The notes: generated by a model not told the origin, from the sequence alone. A stretch of 64,000 bases of DNA from Neonectria sp. B-13 (GCA_002682825.1 NOKP01000036.1:310001-374000); one strand, 5' to 3'. Positions 11,635 through 23,819 are shown, counted from the first letter of the stretch. Made by a program: numbers and translations.

Positions 11635-12888
11635 ACCAGGTGTTCGGTAAAAGCGGCATATAGAGGCGATGTTGGGCTTGCGAACACACCACACGCCGCC
11701 ACAATCACCATCTGGGTCCCGAACCACCATGTCTGTGATAATGCGGCGCTACTACATGTAATAGGCGGCCCGCTCGTATTCTGGTAAACCAACTTCTCTA
11801 GAGTCCTTATTGAGTGCCCACTCTGCCAGGTTCCCCAGTTCACATCCCGCTCCAATCCGTGACACACAGCATAGCATCGTCACGTAATGACAATCTCCCC
11901 CGTGTTTCCCCAGAGCAATTAACGTTGGAGCGAGAAAGCTACCAGGGCCTCTCCAGGTGTGAGGTAATTGTAATTATCCGGTGAGTAACCAACAAGGTAA
12001 TACGTAACTTTGATTAAATTGAAAAAAAAACGTCAACTCGGCGTTGGACGGATCCCCGTGTGGAATGCTTTTTGGATCCACTCTAGCGGCGTTACCGCGG
12101 GATTGAGAGGGTCCTCGCCGGGTCCGTCATGTCCGCTGGAGCTTCTAGAATGGATTGAGAACAGATTTAATCCACTTTGGCCGTCTTAGCCACAGTCCGC
12201 TCCTCGGCCGGGGTTCGTTCTATGACATATCGTTCCAGGGATCCTCGCCAATGAGAGAGTTTCCGCGACGTAAGAATGCGAGCTCCTTCACGCGAATAAC
12301 AGGTCGGGGCGCGGCATTTTTTACAGAGTTTACAGTGTCAAGGATGGAAATCCCTGGGCTTTCCTTTCAACTACGCCGTACATAGTACACAGCTTCTTCT
12401 TTTCGTCTTAGCTTGCCACTGCCAGTCACACTGCGCCTCGCATCATTCGAGATTCGAGATGCCGGGCCCAACAGACGCCCTCCTAGAACGGGCCGGCAGT
12501 AGCATCGTAGCAACGATATCGGAACGTGCCATGGCGAGACGATGAGCCTCGTGTGTCTGAAATCACGCGGGGACTCCATCTCTGGGGTCTGCCCTTGCCA
12601 TGTCTCCGTCCTTGTGGAGTTTTCAACCTTTCTGGACTGCGTCCTGATTCATGACATTGGCGCCCACTCGACTCTCGGAGCCATGTGGACTCGCATCTCG
12701 TGGAGCGTGCGTCCTTGATCGGTGTTCGAGCAATCTCTGTTTTGTCACTGGTTGCTGTCACTAACATCTCATCTCGCCTCTATCAACGCAGGCCTTGTCC
12801 TTCTTAAGTCCCTGTTCTCCCCACACTGCCTCTCTCCTTCTTCTCACCCGCAAACACACCACCACCAACTTTATACTTGCGCATCACC
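11635..12888. promoter_or_regulatory. Upstream region of the amino-acid permease gene
   Basis: About 1.25 kb of normal-GC sequence with no recognised gene. There is a nine-A run near 12022 and a pyrimidine-rich leader (CT tracts at 12780-12860) just before the start codon, common in highly expressed fungal genes. Confidence 0.4.
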
Positions 12889-14405
12889 ATGGCCCAAGAA
12901 ATCTCCGAGGCCCCTCTTTCGGCTCCGGCCAAGACCCAGCAGCACGAGATGGAGTCCGGTCTTCACAAGAATGCGGCTACGCCCCGGCAGCCGTCGTTGG
13001 ACAACCCGGACGACACCAACAACATCTTTGGCGAGACGAGTGATGAGTTGAACGTGGACCGGATGAAGCAAATTGCAGCCGAAGGAAACGCCCACTTCCA
13101 TCGACTGGGATGGAAGCGCTTGTCCATTGTGCTCGTCGTCGAGGCTGTCGCCCTTGGTTCCCTGAGTCTTCCCGGTGCCTTTCACACACTGGGAATGATC
13201 CTCGGCGTCTTCTTGACAGTGTTTCTGGGACTTGCTGCTGTCTTTACGAGTTACATTGTCGGTCGAGTCAAGCTGGCACACCCTGAGATCTCTCACTACG
13301 CAGACGCTGGTCGTTTGTTGCTCGGACGCTTTGGATACGAGGTCTTTGGCGCTGCCTTCGTTCTTGAGTTGCTCCTCGTCGTCGGCTCGCACGCTCTGAC
13401 CGGAAGTATTGCCCTGGTCACCATCAATGGCGGCCATGTCTGTTCAATTGCCTTCTCTGCAGTCTCGGCCATTGTTCTTCTTATCCTCGCCATTCCCCCG
13501 TCCTTCACCGAGGTTGCTATCCTGGGATACATCGACTTTGTGTCTATCTTGGTGGCCATTGGACTCACCATCATCGCAACTGGCGTCCAGGCAAATGACT
13601 CCCCCGGCGGCCTGTCGGGTGTTTCGTGGTCTGCTTATCCCAAAGACGACTTGAGCTTTTCCTCGGCCTTCGTTGCAGTGAGCAACATCGTCTTTGCGTA
13701 TAGCTTCGCCATTGGACAATTTTCTTTTATGGACGAGATGCATACACCCAAGGACTACATGAAGTCGATCTGGGCAAACGGTGTGATTCAGATCCTGATT
13801 TACACGCTCACCGGTGCGCTCTGCTATGCTTTTATCGGGTCCAGCGTCCAATCGCCAGCTCTCTTGTCGGCGGGCCACCTCATCTCGAAAATCGCCTTCG
13901 GAATTGCGTTGCCTGTCATCTTCATTTCAGGCTCTATCAACACCACGGTTGCTCTCCGCTACGTACATGGCCGCATGTACAAGAACTCGATCCACCGATA
14001 TATCAATACGCCTCTCGGATGGGCGAGCTGGATTGGCATCGTCACCATCTTCACCATCATCGCATGGGTCATCGCCGAGACGATTCCCATCTTCTCGGAT
14101 CTTCTTTCACTCTGCTCGGCCCTTTTCGTGTCGGGTTTCTCGTTCTACATCCCCGGTGTCATGTGGTTTGTCCTCCTGTGTAAGGGTAAGTGGTATGCTC
14201 GCAAGAACCTCGCCATGAGCATTGGAAGCATTATTGTGTTTATCATCGGCGTTGTGGTGCTGGTTGGCGGCACCTACTCTACCATTGTGGATATTGTGAG
14301 TTTCCATGTTACTTCCATGAACCTCACATCGTTGCTAACCCTTGACAGATTGACCAGATCTCGCATGGTACCGACCACGCGCCATTCACCTGCAGAGCGG
14401 TTTAA
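12889..14405 (+). CDS. Neutral amino-acid permease (Mtr/Aa_trans family)
   Basis: Two exons, 12889-14295 and 14349-14405, giving 487 residues. The intron has a GTGAGT donor and a GCTAAC branch; ignoring it gives a different, non-conserved tail. The ATG at 12889 has a strong context (ATCACCATGGCC); earlier in-frame codons are not ATG. A hydrophilic N-terminus of about 70 residues is followed by about eleven hydrophobic helices, starting with a segment containing GSLSLPGAFHTLG. This layout fits the fungal N-type amino-acid transport proteins related to Neurospora Mtr, which import neutral aliphatic and aromatic amino acids across the plasma membrane by proton symport. Substrate range is inferred from family only. 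The gene is convergent with the chromo-like gene to its right. Confidence 0.88.
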
Positions 14406-14751
14406 AGCGTGATCAAGCCCGTCTAGAAAGGCAAAGGCCCCGAGGCGACCATCTCAACTACAGAAAATTTACTATTGGGTCAGAATAATTGTGCGAATGG
14501 AGGTAGTCCCATGTAATTAATAGCAAGATAAAATATCACCAAGCTGTCTCCAGAAGAAACCATATCCATGACTCCCATCAACTATACGTCAACACGGATA
14601 CCAAATTGCAATATGATGGATCGAGATTTCAATGGTGACAGTTGAGGTTTTGTTTAACCGAAATCCAGCCAACCCAAGATCCAGCGCGACCCAAAATCCA
14701 TAAGCCCCAAGCCTCTGACCAACTAGCCAAGACGTCGCTTGTTTGAATGAA
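14406..14751. other. Short convergent 3' intergenic region
   Basis: 346 bp between two convergent genes. AT-rich parts near 14510-14540 may carry polyadenylation signals. No gene was seen. Confidence 0.4.
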
Positions 14752-15901
14752 TCACTTCAGCCGTCGCCGCTTCAGACTCTCATCAACAGCTTCATCACCC
14801 TCAATATTGGTATCATCATGCTCGTCAGAAGAGCCGCGCTTGCCAACGCCTTGGGCTTCTGTGTCACGCAAGTAGTCATCCAGCAAACGAGGCGCGATCT
14901 GGCGGACGCGTGACTGGCGCTCCCAGGTTCTGACGGGCGATCCCAGCCAGCGGACTCTCACAGAATAGCCTCTCTTGCTGGGAATATGGGCTTCGACCTG
15001 GGCCATGTACCACACGTCGGCCTGCATAAAGTGTCTGCGTCCGTTGGGAAATCTGTCCCAGTACTCATACACGGCGTTGCGGTCGTCGGCTTCGACGCTG
15101 TCCTCGGAGCGCCACTTGTGGGAGCCGTCGGGCTGGACGACCTGGAAGTCGAAGAGTTCTTCATTGTTGCGACGGCGATGGGCGACGATGGTGATGGGTG
15201 AGTGCGACTCGATGTTCTCAGAGGAGAGACGACTGACAGACGAAGCACGACTCGCGGGAGCGTCATCGCGTCGCCGAATGACGCTGATCAAGCCGTTGGG
15301 AAATTTGAGAGACAGAGGGACCCGAGAGATAGGCAGGAAAGGCCTTCGTTCAGGTTCCGGCGGGAAGGGTGGTGAAAACTGTCTCGGGGGATAAGAATGC
15401 TGGCGGAGATTGTCTTGGCTGGCGACTCCGTCATCCCCGTCGCTGCTGAGTTCTTCCTCGCTGTCGGAGTCGCTTTGTTCTTTGATACATAGTGCGCTTC
15501 CTTCGCTCCCCTTCTCTTCCTCTTCCTCTTCCTCTTCCTCCTTCACCGTGTCCTTCTCCCGCTCTCGGGTGACGGCGCGCTGCAAAGCCACATCCGATGA
15601 GGCATAGTCGTCTTCATGGCCGTTGGTGGATGACCGAGTAGCGGGTTGGCGGGCAACGCGAGGCGATCGGCGCACCATGGTCTTCACGGTGCCGACGTCC
15701 AGTACGCGGTTGTATTGGTCTCGGGGGCAGGTTTTGCGAGACAGAGGACCCTTTTTTCTGTGTCCAGACGGCTGTCGATGGAGTGTTAGCATTTTTAGGC
15801 GGCTCATTCCAGACTCAGTGCAGATGTACCATGGCGGGATACTTGGAAGAAGACAGCTGCGGCTTCATCGAATCAAGCATTTTCTTGGTTGCAACAACCA
15901 T
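14752..15901 (-). CDS. Nuclear protein with atypical chromo-like C-terminal region
   Basis: Two exons, 15901-15830 and 15771-14752, giving 363 residues. The intron (GTACAT donor, GCTAAC branch, GACAG acceptor) replaces a downstream in-frame ATG at 15807 that would otherwise be chosen. The N-terminal half is basic, Pro-rich and low-complexity, with an acidic run of nine glutamates and a Ser/Asp/Glu block. The C-terminal half has two segments resembling degenerate chromodomains: one ends in a VYEYWDRF-type helix, the next has WYMAQVEAHI followed by YSVRVRWLGSPVRTWERQS. The end is basic (KRRRLK, a likely nuclear signal). A chromatin or methyl-lysine reader role is inference only, since the aromatic cage is not clear. 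Confidence 0.72.
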
Positions 15902-17559
15902 GACATCGGGCGGATGGATAAGACGGATGAATAGATGGATGGATGGTTGGTGATGCCAAACCGGACCGAGATGCAGAGAACGGATAGAAGGGTCTGTCTC
16001 ATTTTATAGCGTATGCGAATACGGCGCGTCCAGTTTCCTTCTCACATTTCACATTCACTGTTTGATTGGCGCAGACGGGGATTTCGCACTTCTTTGTTTG
16101 CTCAGCCGTGACGTGGCGAAGGCGACGGAAAGTGATGGAGCTGACGGGTACTCCGTACGTCGCCTGGATTAATGATTCGCATGTTCAGGCTGCCCGCGTA
16201 AAGCCAACCTCATTGATTTCTGCCGTAGCTGGATGGAATGGACTGCAAGCTGCCGGGTTTTGAGGGCGCCAAGTTGCAATACTTCCGCTATCCACTGTAG
16301 CCAGCCTAGACAGGCGCTAAACTCACCGCTGGACGCCCCTAAAATTACGGCCTGACACCCACTGCCTGCACGCTACTAGTATTTACTGCAATACAAAGCA
16401 AACATGCCGACAGCCATCGGAAAGGGAACGCAGACAACGCTTTCGCGCATATCCTCGTACTTACGAATGCTACAAATGTCCGGATTGCTTGCTTGGCAGC
16501 AAGCGAGGCAACCGGCAAACAAACAACCAATTAGACTACCTTGGCACCTAAGTAAGTTAGCTGGGTACCCTTGCAGATGCAGATGCTACAGCCGCCATTT
16601 CAGGTGTTAAATCCTTTGAAGGCGCAACGACGCTCGGAAAGTTGCAGATGCGATAATTGGTCTGCAATCAATGATTAGCGCGGCGAGGAATTAATATGGT
16701 TCTGGCTTTGTTGTCCAAGCAAGCGGACGGCGTGGTACAAAGATCATTTCTCACACTCGAATTACATAAATTCATGTTTGATCGTGTCGTGCATGTGTGA
16801 TTTCTTCCCAAATCGTCGGTAGCTTCGGAACGTACGAGCCATGCACATCCTAAACATGGTCAAACCACATGTCACATATCACCAAATTCAGAGGCCACCA
16901 GGACACCGACCAGTGTCACTTCATGCCACTCCAGCTATGGCTGGTGTATTGATGGCGCCTCCTTTCCCTCATCATCTGACAGGGCTGAAACGCCACTGCT
17001 GTCTCTCCTCATGACACGGTCGTTGCAATCACGGGTGCCGACGAAGGCAACGGCAACCTGCAACAGAGGTCAAATTACATCGTTGTCGAAACTTCTCCTA
17101 TCGAAATATTGCGGACATCAGGGCCCGATGGGGAAGTTAGAAGGTTCAGGACAACAACTCCGGCCGCCCAAGTTGCCTCAAGCGACAAAGGGGCCACTGC
17201 CGCCATGGTTATCAGCCACAGCGCCATCAGTGGACTGGTCACAAACGCCAACGTGACCAAGCACCAGCCTGCTGCCCAGGTAAATTCCTCGGATACAGGG
17301 ATGAGGAACCGAGGACATGGCACTAGGGCCGTGGGAATTTTGGAAAATGCGAGTTTGCGACCAGGGACTTGGGGGTCAGGTAGATACACCAATGCTAGGA
17401 GGGGGTAAGTGAATGCACGCTTTGTAATGACATCATAGACTCCAAGAAATGCAGTATTTTGATATAATTTTGGAGTGATATATCCGCACCTATCCCGTGG
17501 GGTAGCGCCTGAAGTGTAAGTAGTTATCTAACTCGCCACTGATGCTTAGTTCCTAGTCC
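15902..17559. other. Long intergenic region, no supported gene
   Basis: About 1.66 kb. A hydrophobic minus-strand frame at 17075-17392 and an overlapping plus-strand frame at 17109-17408 exist, but neither shows a known domain. I see no tRNA or clear repeat. Confidence 0.4.
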
Positions 17560-18459
17560 TCAGTTCTTGAAATCCCCATTACTCAACTCCGTTTCCAAAT
17601 CGTAGTATACTTGAAACTCGCAGTAGCAGATCTCTGGGTCACTCTCGACCTCAAAGTTGAAGTTGGCCTCCTCGTCGGTGATGAGAACCTTGGATAGCCC
17701 GTTGGCAGCCGCTGCTTCAGCGAGGAGCTGCACACGGCAACTGTTCTCCATGGAGGTAAACAGAAACGCCGCCTCGTCGACCGTCTTTCCCACAGTCAGG
17801 ATTCCATGATTCCGCAGGATGCATCCTTTGCCCTTGGGTCCCAGCGCCGCGGCTATGCGGTCGCCCTCCTCGCTGCCCAAGACAACACCCCCGTAACTGT
17901 CGTAAACACTGTGTGCGTCGCCGCGGAACTTGCAGGCGTCCTGCGTCAGCATCTCCAGTCGACGCCCAAACGCTGACCACGCCTTGCCGTAGACGCTGTG
18001 AGAGTGGCAGATGGCGTGGGCATCGGGCCGTGCCTTGTGGACGGCCGCGTGGATCAGAAACCCGGCCGTATTGGGAGGACGCAGCCGATTGCCGCCGATA
18101 ACAGCGCCGTCGAGGTCCACCAGGATCATATCGCTGACCTTGAGCAGTCCAAAGTGGCGGCCGAGCGGGTTGGTCCAGAACGCGTGAGGGAACTCGGGAT
18201 CGCGGACCGAGATGTGGCCGCTCATCCCTTCAACGTAGCCCTCGCGATGCCAGTGACGAAAGGCAGCCGTCATGTGCTCGAGCTGCCATTTGCGATGCGA
18301 GACGAAATCGACATGTTTTGGAATTCCGGGCAAGACGATGTCACCGTGAGACATTGCTTGCAAGGGCGTTTTGTTTACGAGTTCATTGCCGTGGCTGGTG
18401 TGTGATGCTTCCTTTGGCTTGACGCTAACGGCCTTGATGGTGGTGGCAGAGGGGGCCAT
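17560..18459 (-). CDS. Class II aldolase/adducin-family protein
   Basis: Single exon, 299 residues. I chose the ATG at 18459 (context ACCATGGCC) over in-frame upstream codons to 18738, because the extra 93 residues do not look like protein of this family. The class II aldolase fold is recognisable: RHWHREGYVEGMSGHIS near residue 68, then HSHSVYG (His152 and His154, zinc ligands in active members), and LRNHGILTVG near 216 with the third conserved His. Fungal members of this length are usually annotated as class II aldolase/adducin or ribulose-5-phosphate epimerase-like proteins; the substrate is not known. The zinc-binding histidines are present, so a metal-dependent enzyme is plausible. The protein is probably cytosolic, with no signal peptide. 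Confidence 0.88.
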   Translation of the reverse strand: MAPSATTIKAVSVKPKEASHTSHGNELVNKTPLQAMSHGDIVLPGIPKHVDFVSHRKWQLEHMTAAFRHWHREGYVEGMSGHISVRDPEFPHAFWTNPLGRHFGLLKVSDMILVDLDGAVIGGNRLRPPNTAGFLIHAAVHKARPDAHAICHSHSVYGKAWSAFGRRLEMLTQDACKFRGDAHSVYDSYGGVVLGSEEGDRIAAALGPKGKGCILRNHGILTVGKTVDEAAFLFTSMENSCRVQLLAEAAAANGLSKVLITDEEANFNFEVESDPEICYCEFQVYYDLETELSNGDFKN

Positions 18460-19154
18460 GGTAAGGATAACGATGCGAGTATAAATGATAGATGGGCGGT
18501 TGAAATTAGGAGTTGAAGTAAAGAAAGGGCTGGTCGAATAAGACGACAAATGGGCCTCAATACAGCTGTTCTGTGATAAAAGTGTACGATAATTCTTACT
18601 CAACATCACTAGTAATTCATGGAGGTTTAAGTAGGCTTGCCCTAGCGTTGCGCCTTCTGGAGATAGACGCCCTCTATCTACATGCATGCTGGTATACATG
18701 CGCCTTCTTGATAAGTACCGACGGTTTCTGATCGTCATTGGCGTCTGAGATTCGCCCGCGCGCAGTCAGATAAACCGCCACTATGTATGTCAGATAAGCC
18801 ATGGCCTTGCTCCATGTAGATATGCTTCCCAGATCTTGCCAGGATTGACATTTACATATCAGTGGATCTAGAGAATTCCATCCATGGATGAATTGTCACG
18901 GGATAATTACCCGTAGCCGAGGTCGTCATTGACCGCCCTGCATCTCGATACATCAGTTGGTTCGACCGACAAGAGCATCATATGATTCACTGCTTCTTCA
19001 TTGGCTCCGTAGGGTTTTTGTGCAGCTATCGACAGGGGCCATGGCAGGTATTAAAGATGACCCCTCGTTGATGAGAGGGGAAGCCCATTGACAACGTGAT
19101 CGTTGCACTTGTCAATTGAGAAACACAATCTGCACAACCTTCGGAAACTGAGAC
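18460..19154. promoter_or_regulatory. Divergent intergenic region between aldolase-like and methyltransferase genes
   Basis: 695 bp separating two start codons that point away from each other, so it holds both promoters. No coding signal was seen. A GTATTAAAG element near 19049 could serve as a TATA-like box for the methyltransferase. Confidence 0.4.
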
Positions 19155-20608
19155 ATGGCGACAATTAATCCAGATCCTGTTATCGAGCCAGACGAAGAGG
19201 TTGTATCCCCTGGTGGACCTTGGAACAACCCAATCTGACTATCAGTTCCTAGCCAGCTGACGACCGAGACTCTTCACTTGGATCTGTAGGATAGCCGTTT
19301 CTTTCTAACCAATATCCACCTTGACTTTGTTTGTAAAAGAAAACTCTTTAAATCTAACAATTCCATTCTACAGGATGCTACATCGTCGACCCAGAGCTTG
19401 GCAAGCTCCATCATCGACTACCGCCGCGAGAATGGGAGGACATATCATCGGTACAAAGAAGGGAGTGAGACCAAAATTTATTCAGTGAAATCACAGCATG
19501 TCAGCGCTAACTTCACCGCGTGTAGAATACAGCATCCCAAATGACGATACTGAGAACGAAAGGCTAGGTGCATTGTTCAGGCCTGGTGTGAAGCAAGCGC
19601 TCACTGATTCGAAGAAAATAGATTTGCAGCATCATCTGTTCCTCCTAACCTTTGACCACAAGCTCGGCCTCGCGCCACCAAACCACCCCGATTCTAAGGT
19701 CGATCATGTCCTAGATGTCGGCACCGGGACCGGGATCTGGGCCATCGACTACGGCGATGAGCATCCAGAGGCCGACGTACGACGGAACTGTGCGTGTGGG
19801 AGATGCAATTACGACTAATGTCTTTTAGGTCATTGGAGTTGATCTTTCTCCCATCCAACCTAGCTTGTGAGTTGACGATTACTTGCTCTGTCTTTCCAAG
19901 CTGACAAAAAATGAGTGTCCCGCCTAATGTCAGGTTTTACATCGACGATATCGAGGAGCCGTGGTCTTATGCGCATCCTTTAAATTACATCCATTGCCGA
20001 ATGATGACATCCAGCCTCGCGAGCTGGCCAAATTTCCTGCGTGATTGTTTTGAGTAGGTTCACTCGACGAGATTCGATTATAAAGTGACTGTCTAATTAT
20101 CGCAGCAATTTGGCTCCAGGTGGCTATTTCGAGTTGCAGGAGATTGACCTTCTCGCAAAATCAGACGACGGCACGCTCGCCGACGACAGCGCCCTCTCCA
20201 GATGTGCCAAGCTTCTCGGAGAAGCATGCATCAAACTTGGCCGGCCGTTCCAGGACAACCTGCAGCTGAAGGATATCCTAGCCGAGATTGGCTTTGTCGA
20301 CATCGTCGTCACGACATTCAAGTGGCCAACGAATTCCTGGCCGCGGGACAAGAAATATAAGGAGCTCGGCGCGTGGAACAACGGAAACATGGCTACGGGT
20401 CTGGAGGCGCTGACAATGGCGCCATTTACGAGGGCCCTCGGTTGGAGTAGAGAAGACGTTGATGGCTTTTTGGCTGAAGTGAGGAAGGACATGAATAGCA
20501 AGGCTGTCCATGCGTACTGGCCGCTGTGAGTTTTCTACTATAGGGTCTGTTAGCCTGTACTAATGATTGTGAAGATACTCGATATACGGCAGAAAGCCCA
20601 AGGTTTAG
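19155..20608 (+). CDS. LaeA-like SAM-dependent methyltransferase
   Basis: Eight exons: 19155-19212, 19257-19285, 19374-19464, 19526-19776, 19829-19866, 19916-20053, 20106-20525 and 20575-20608, giving 352 residues. All phases agree. Splicing restores family landmarks: a Ser-rich linker, YHRYKEGKY then PNDDTE near 60, motif I VLDVGTGTGIWAID near residue 121, VIGVDLSPIQPSFVPPNV, FYIDDIEEPW, and PGGYFELQEID. The last small exon ends YGRKPKV, a typical family end; without it the frame stops at 20529. These proteins belong to the Rossmann-fold methyltransferases around Aspergillus LaeA, several of which influence secondary metabolism, but most paralogues have unknown substrates. A nuclear regulator role should not be assumed. 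Confidence 0.88.
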
Positions 20609-21992
20609 TGTTCGCCACGTTCTTCTACAGTTCGATACATGCGTCTATTTGATTCTCCCTTTTTGCGACAAAAAGCGTGAATTAAGTTGGGTTCAGACTG
20701 CAAGATAGAATTACTTTCTAGTCGATTGCCTATGATAACCTAGCCTCATTTCTATTCATTCGTAGTTGCATGGTCATCGCGAAGATAAGGAAAAGTGTTG
20801 CTGGCTTTCTGTCCGTCTATCGATTATATAGTATTGTCCTTTATCTTTTACTACTTAGGTTGGGTGTGCGGTCTGTCCTGGTCTGTGGCTGCAAGTATCA
20901 GGCTTGCCATTTAAAGTGAAGACTTTTGTGGAGAAACCAAACCGATCGAGATGGCAGAAAACTGAGGCTCGAGATTTGTGATGTGAGTTCTGGACGTAGA
21001 ATGACGGGGAAACATGCCCACGTGGCCTCAAGTTCGAGGCTGGCAAATGCCACTATCCGACGATGCCTCAGACCACGGATGTCGGTTACAGTAGAAGCTA
21101 GAAGGCTAAGTCTCAATTCGTAGTGATGCAATATGTGTGTATTTGACTATCTGTACCTACCTATCTAGGTATGCGTTTGTTGCTAAGGGGCCTCATCAAC
21201 TACAAGTGGTGATCTCGCCCTTGCGTTAGAGTGAGTGGGTGCTCACTGATGTCTCTCCTGTGCATCCTCGCGGCTCGTGAGACTGCAATTGGAGGCTGGA
21301 GTGGGGTGTCCTGTATGATGATCGCCGGTGTTATCCGTTGTCTGTTAAACACGAAGCCACTTGTGATTCATGCGATACTTATGGCTCTCAAAATCTAAAT
21401 GTTGCGTCACTAGAAATAGTGGAAAACAGGAAGATGAGCGGAGTGCATCCACATTCACTAGCCAAGAAGCCGTAGTATTACTGAATGTAACCTTGTTTCA
21501 TTCGATGTAACTCGCTGGCCAGGAAAACGGAGTAAAATAAGTAACATGCTACGTAGTAGGGATTCCGCTGAACCTTATAGCCTTACAAATGAGGTGAGAG
21601 CCAGGATGGCATTTGATTTGTAGTTTAACATTAAGTTTCCACTAATACCTAGGAATACGAGGGCGATCTATGATTCTTCCCCAGTTCTTTCATCCGTGCG
21701 TCACAGAACGTGAACTCGCTTAGATCCTGACGTGAAGGGATCGTTCTAGTGCTTTCATTGCAAGAATAATGACTTTATCAACCCTGTTGGCAATACGAGG
21801 AATTATCTGTGCCCACGGTTGCAGAGACATGGGTCTTATTTGAGTGGACGAGGTCGCACATGCACAAAGGCGTCAAGTTGCGGAGGCCTCATATAACGGC
21901 GCCCTGTTTGTCTTCCCTTCCAATGCTTATTTCAACTGTCCATTGACGAGTGCCACTGACTAAGTCACTAGCAATAGGTATTCAACTCTGTC
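20609..21992. other. Intergenic region, no gene seen
   Basis: About 1.38 kb. Short frames near 20855-21131 lack domains. The final 120 bp include CATATAACGG near 21890, a possible TATA-like element for the next gene. Confidence 0.4.
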
Positions 21993-23819
21993 ATGGCGGC
22001 ACCGTATGAGTCTTTCAGCCCGATCTTGCCAGCTTACTACGGGGAGCAGCGGTTTAGCAAGGTTCAAGATGAGGGTCTGGACTGGGAACAGCACAAACGT
22101 CGTCCGTTTTATCACGCAAGTACGATTCCAGCCGAAAACGGAATCCCGGACCACCTACAACGGGAACAACAACAACACCAACGCCACTCAGCCACACAGT
22201 CGCGAGCAAACCTCATTCCCGACACATCAACACAGTACCCAGGGAGAGAATGGCAACCGACACTTCTCAAGAGCCTTCCGTGGACAGGCATTTTCGGCCT
22301 GGTGGTGACCTTGCTGAGCGTCGTGGCAACTGTGGCCGTGCTGCTCTCAGCCAACGGAAAATCGACGGATTCGTGGCCCAACGAGGAGTGGCCCATCCAA
22401 CTGGCCGTGGTACTCGCCGTCATCATCGCCGTGGGGAACGCGGGACTGACAATGGCCTACAATGAGGGCGTGACGCTGTCATGGTGGATCAAGATGCTGA
22501 AAGGAGGCAGTCTTGCGGATAGCCACCGGTACTGGGAGCACGGGTCCAGTGCGTGGCAGTCCATCGTCGGCATACGCCATGTGAACAAGATCTCCGTCGT
22601 GTCGATACTCCTCCTGCTGCTGATCATCGATGGTCCTCTCCTCCAGCGAGCCGCCGGGTTTACCACCGTCACCGAGACGGAGAAAGCCACCTTCACGGCC
22701 GCTCTCTCTCTAGACCAGCTTAACCAACCCACGGCCTACTACATGACGCGCGCCCACTCCGTCAACACGCTATCACCCAATTTCTCGCGGGTGGTGCAAG
22801 AGTACAGCGGCCGCAGCCCCATCACTCTCGACCTAACGGGCTGTAATGGAACATGCTCCGGCACGCTCATCGCCGCAGGCTTCGACGTCGACTGCACCAA
22901 GGACACAACCCAGTACAACCTAAACATAGCCCCCGGCGACACGGCCAGTATCGGGTCTATCAGCGTGTTGTCCGACGGTATCGGCGCACCCGGTGTCATC
23001 GACGTCTCGACGATCTACAAGGCTATGGCGGGCGAGAAGGGTCGCCTCATCAGGACCAACTGCACCTTGCACAGCGCCCAGGTCGGGTATCCTTTCAAGT
23101 TCATTAACGGGACAATCACGCTGGGAGGCTCTATTTCATCCGTTGATATGGTTGTGAACCGCACTGTCGCGCTGCTGTATCCTAAAAACGAGACCTCCGG
23201 GCTGGGAAAGTGGCCATCCCTCCTCGACGGCATCGCCTACGCTGCTGGAAACATTCACAACAGCGAGATCGAGTTGTATCAGTCGGGGACGCTGGCCCTC
23301 CAAGGCACTGGCCCAATGCAGTACACGTACATGAACTCCAGCGACGAGTATCTGGGCACATGGAACATGACATGGACCGATCCAACACCGTCTGTCCTCG
23401 AGGCAATTCGCGAGCTGAGCTTTCGCACCGCCATCGCTTTCTCGAATTCCTCCTCCGAACAAACCGTCCACGGCACTCAGTTACGTACTACCACCAAGTA
23501 CGTCCTCCATATGGAGTTCCTCAGCGGAACGCTGGCCATCGTCATCGTCGCCGCTGTCGCTGTCGTCTGGCTGTTCCACGGCTTCTGGCTGCTGGGCCGT
23601 CGTGTGTCAATGAGTCCCCTCGAGATCGCTGCGGCGTTCCAGGCGCCAATAACCGCCGGGGCGGATTCAAATGCCGATGCAGCTCAACTCGCTTCTCAGG
23701 TTGGTAGCCGAGAGGCTAAGTACGGAGCTCTGTATTCGTACGAGGGAGGTCAGATGCTGGCTATTACCTCGCCTTCTGTTGTGTCCTGGCCGGCTATCCA
23801 TCGTTCAAATGGTCGTTGA
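21993..23819 (+). CDS. Fungal integral membrane protein of unknown function
   Basis: Single exon, 608 residues, with ATG preceded by TGTC. Hydrophobic helices lie near residues 97-118, 135-155, 200-217 and 513-537. The first 90 residues are hydrophilic, Gln- and His-rich and probably cytosolic. Between the third and fourth helices lies a roughly 290-residue domain with several N-glycosylation sequons and at least four cysteines (a CNGTCSG motif near residue 284), suggesting an extracellular or lumenal domain. The C-terminal tail of about 70 residues is cytosolic. The motif IDGPLLQRA after the third helix is one I associate with a widespread uncharacterised fungal membrane family. No transport or enzymatic motif was seen. 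A receptor or cell-wall role is speculation. Confidence 0.8.
   Translation: MAAPYESFSPILPAYYGEQRFSKVQDEGLDWEQHKRRPFYHASTIPAENGIPDHLQREQQQHQRHSATQSRANLIPDTSTQYPGREWQPTLLKSLPWTGIFGLVVTLLSVVATVAVLLSANGKSTDSWPNEEWPIQLAVVLAVIIAVGNAGLTMAYNEGVTLSWWIKMLKGGSLADSHRYWEHGSSAWQSIVGIRHVNKISVVSILLLLLIIDGPLLQRAAGFTTVTETEKATFTAALSLDQLNQPTAYYMTRAHSVNTLSPNFSRVVQEYSGRSPITLDLTGCNGTCSGTLIAAGFDVDCTKDTTQYNLNIAPGDTASIGSISVLSDGIGAPGVIDVSTIYKAMAGEKGRLIRTNCTLHSAQVGYPFKFINGTITLGGSISSVDMVVNRTVALLYPKNETSGLGKWPSLLDGIAYAAGNIHNSEIELYQSGTLALQGTGPMQYTYMNSSDEYLGTWNMTWTDPTPSVLEAIRELSFRTAIAFSNSSSEQTVHGTQLRTTTKYVLHMEFLSGTLAIVIVAAVAVVWLFHGFWLLGRRVSMSPLEIAAAFQAPITAGADSNADAAQLASQVGSREAKYGALYSYEGGQMLAITSPSVVSWPAIHRSNGR

Noticed and set aside
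11583..11867. Minus-strand frame of 94 codons ending KYGIPSALP
   Set aside because: It runs into the 5S rRNA gene; a similar ending appears at 48906-49121 for the same reason.
12871..13878. Large minus-strand frames opposite the amino-acid permease
   Set aside because: Shadows of a GC-biased coding region; no domain, and the plus strand has a complete permease.
17075..17408. Overlapping hydrophobic (-) and polar (+) frames
   Set aside because: Neither has a recognisable domain, intron pattern or start context; probably chance.
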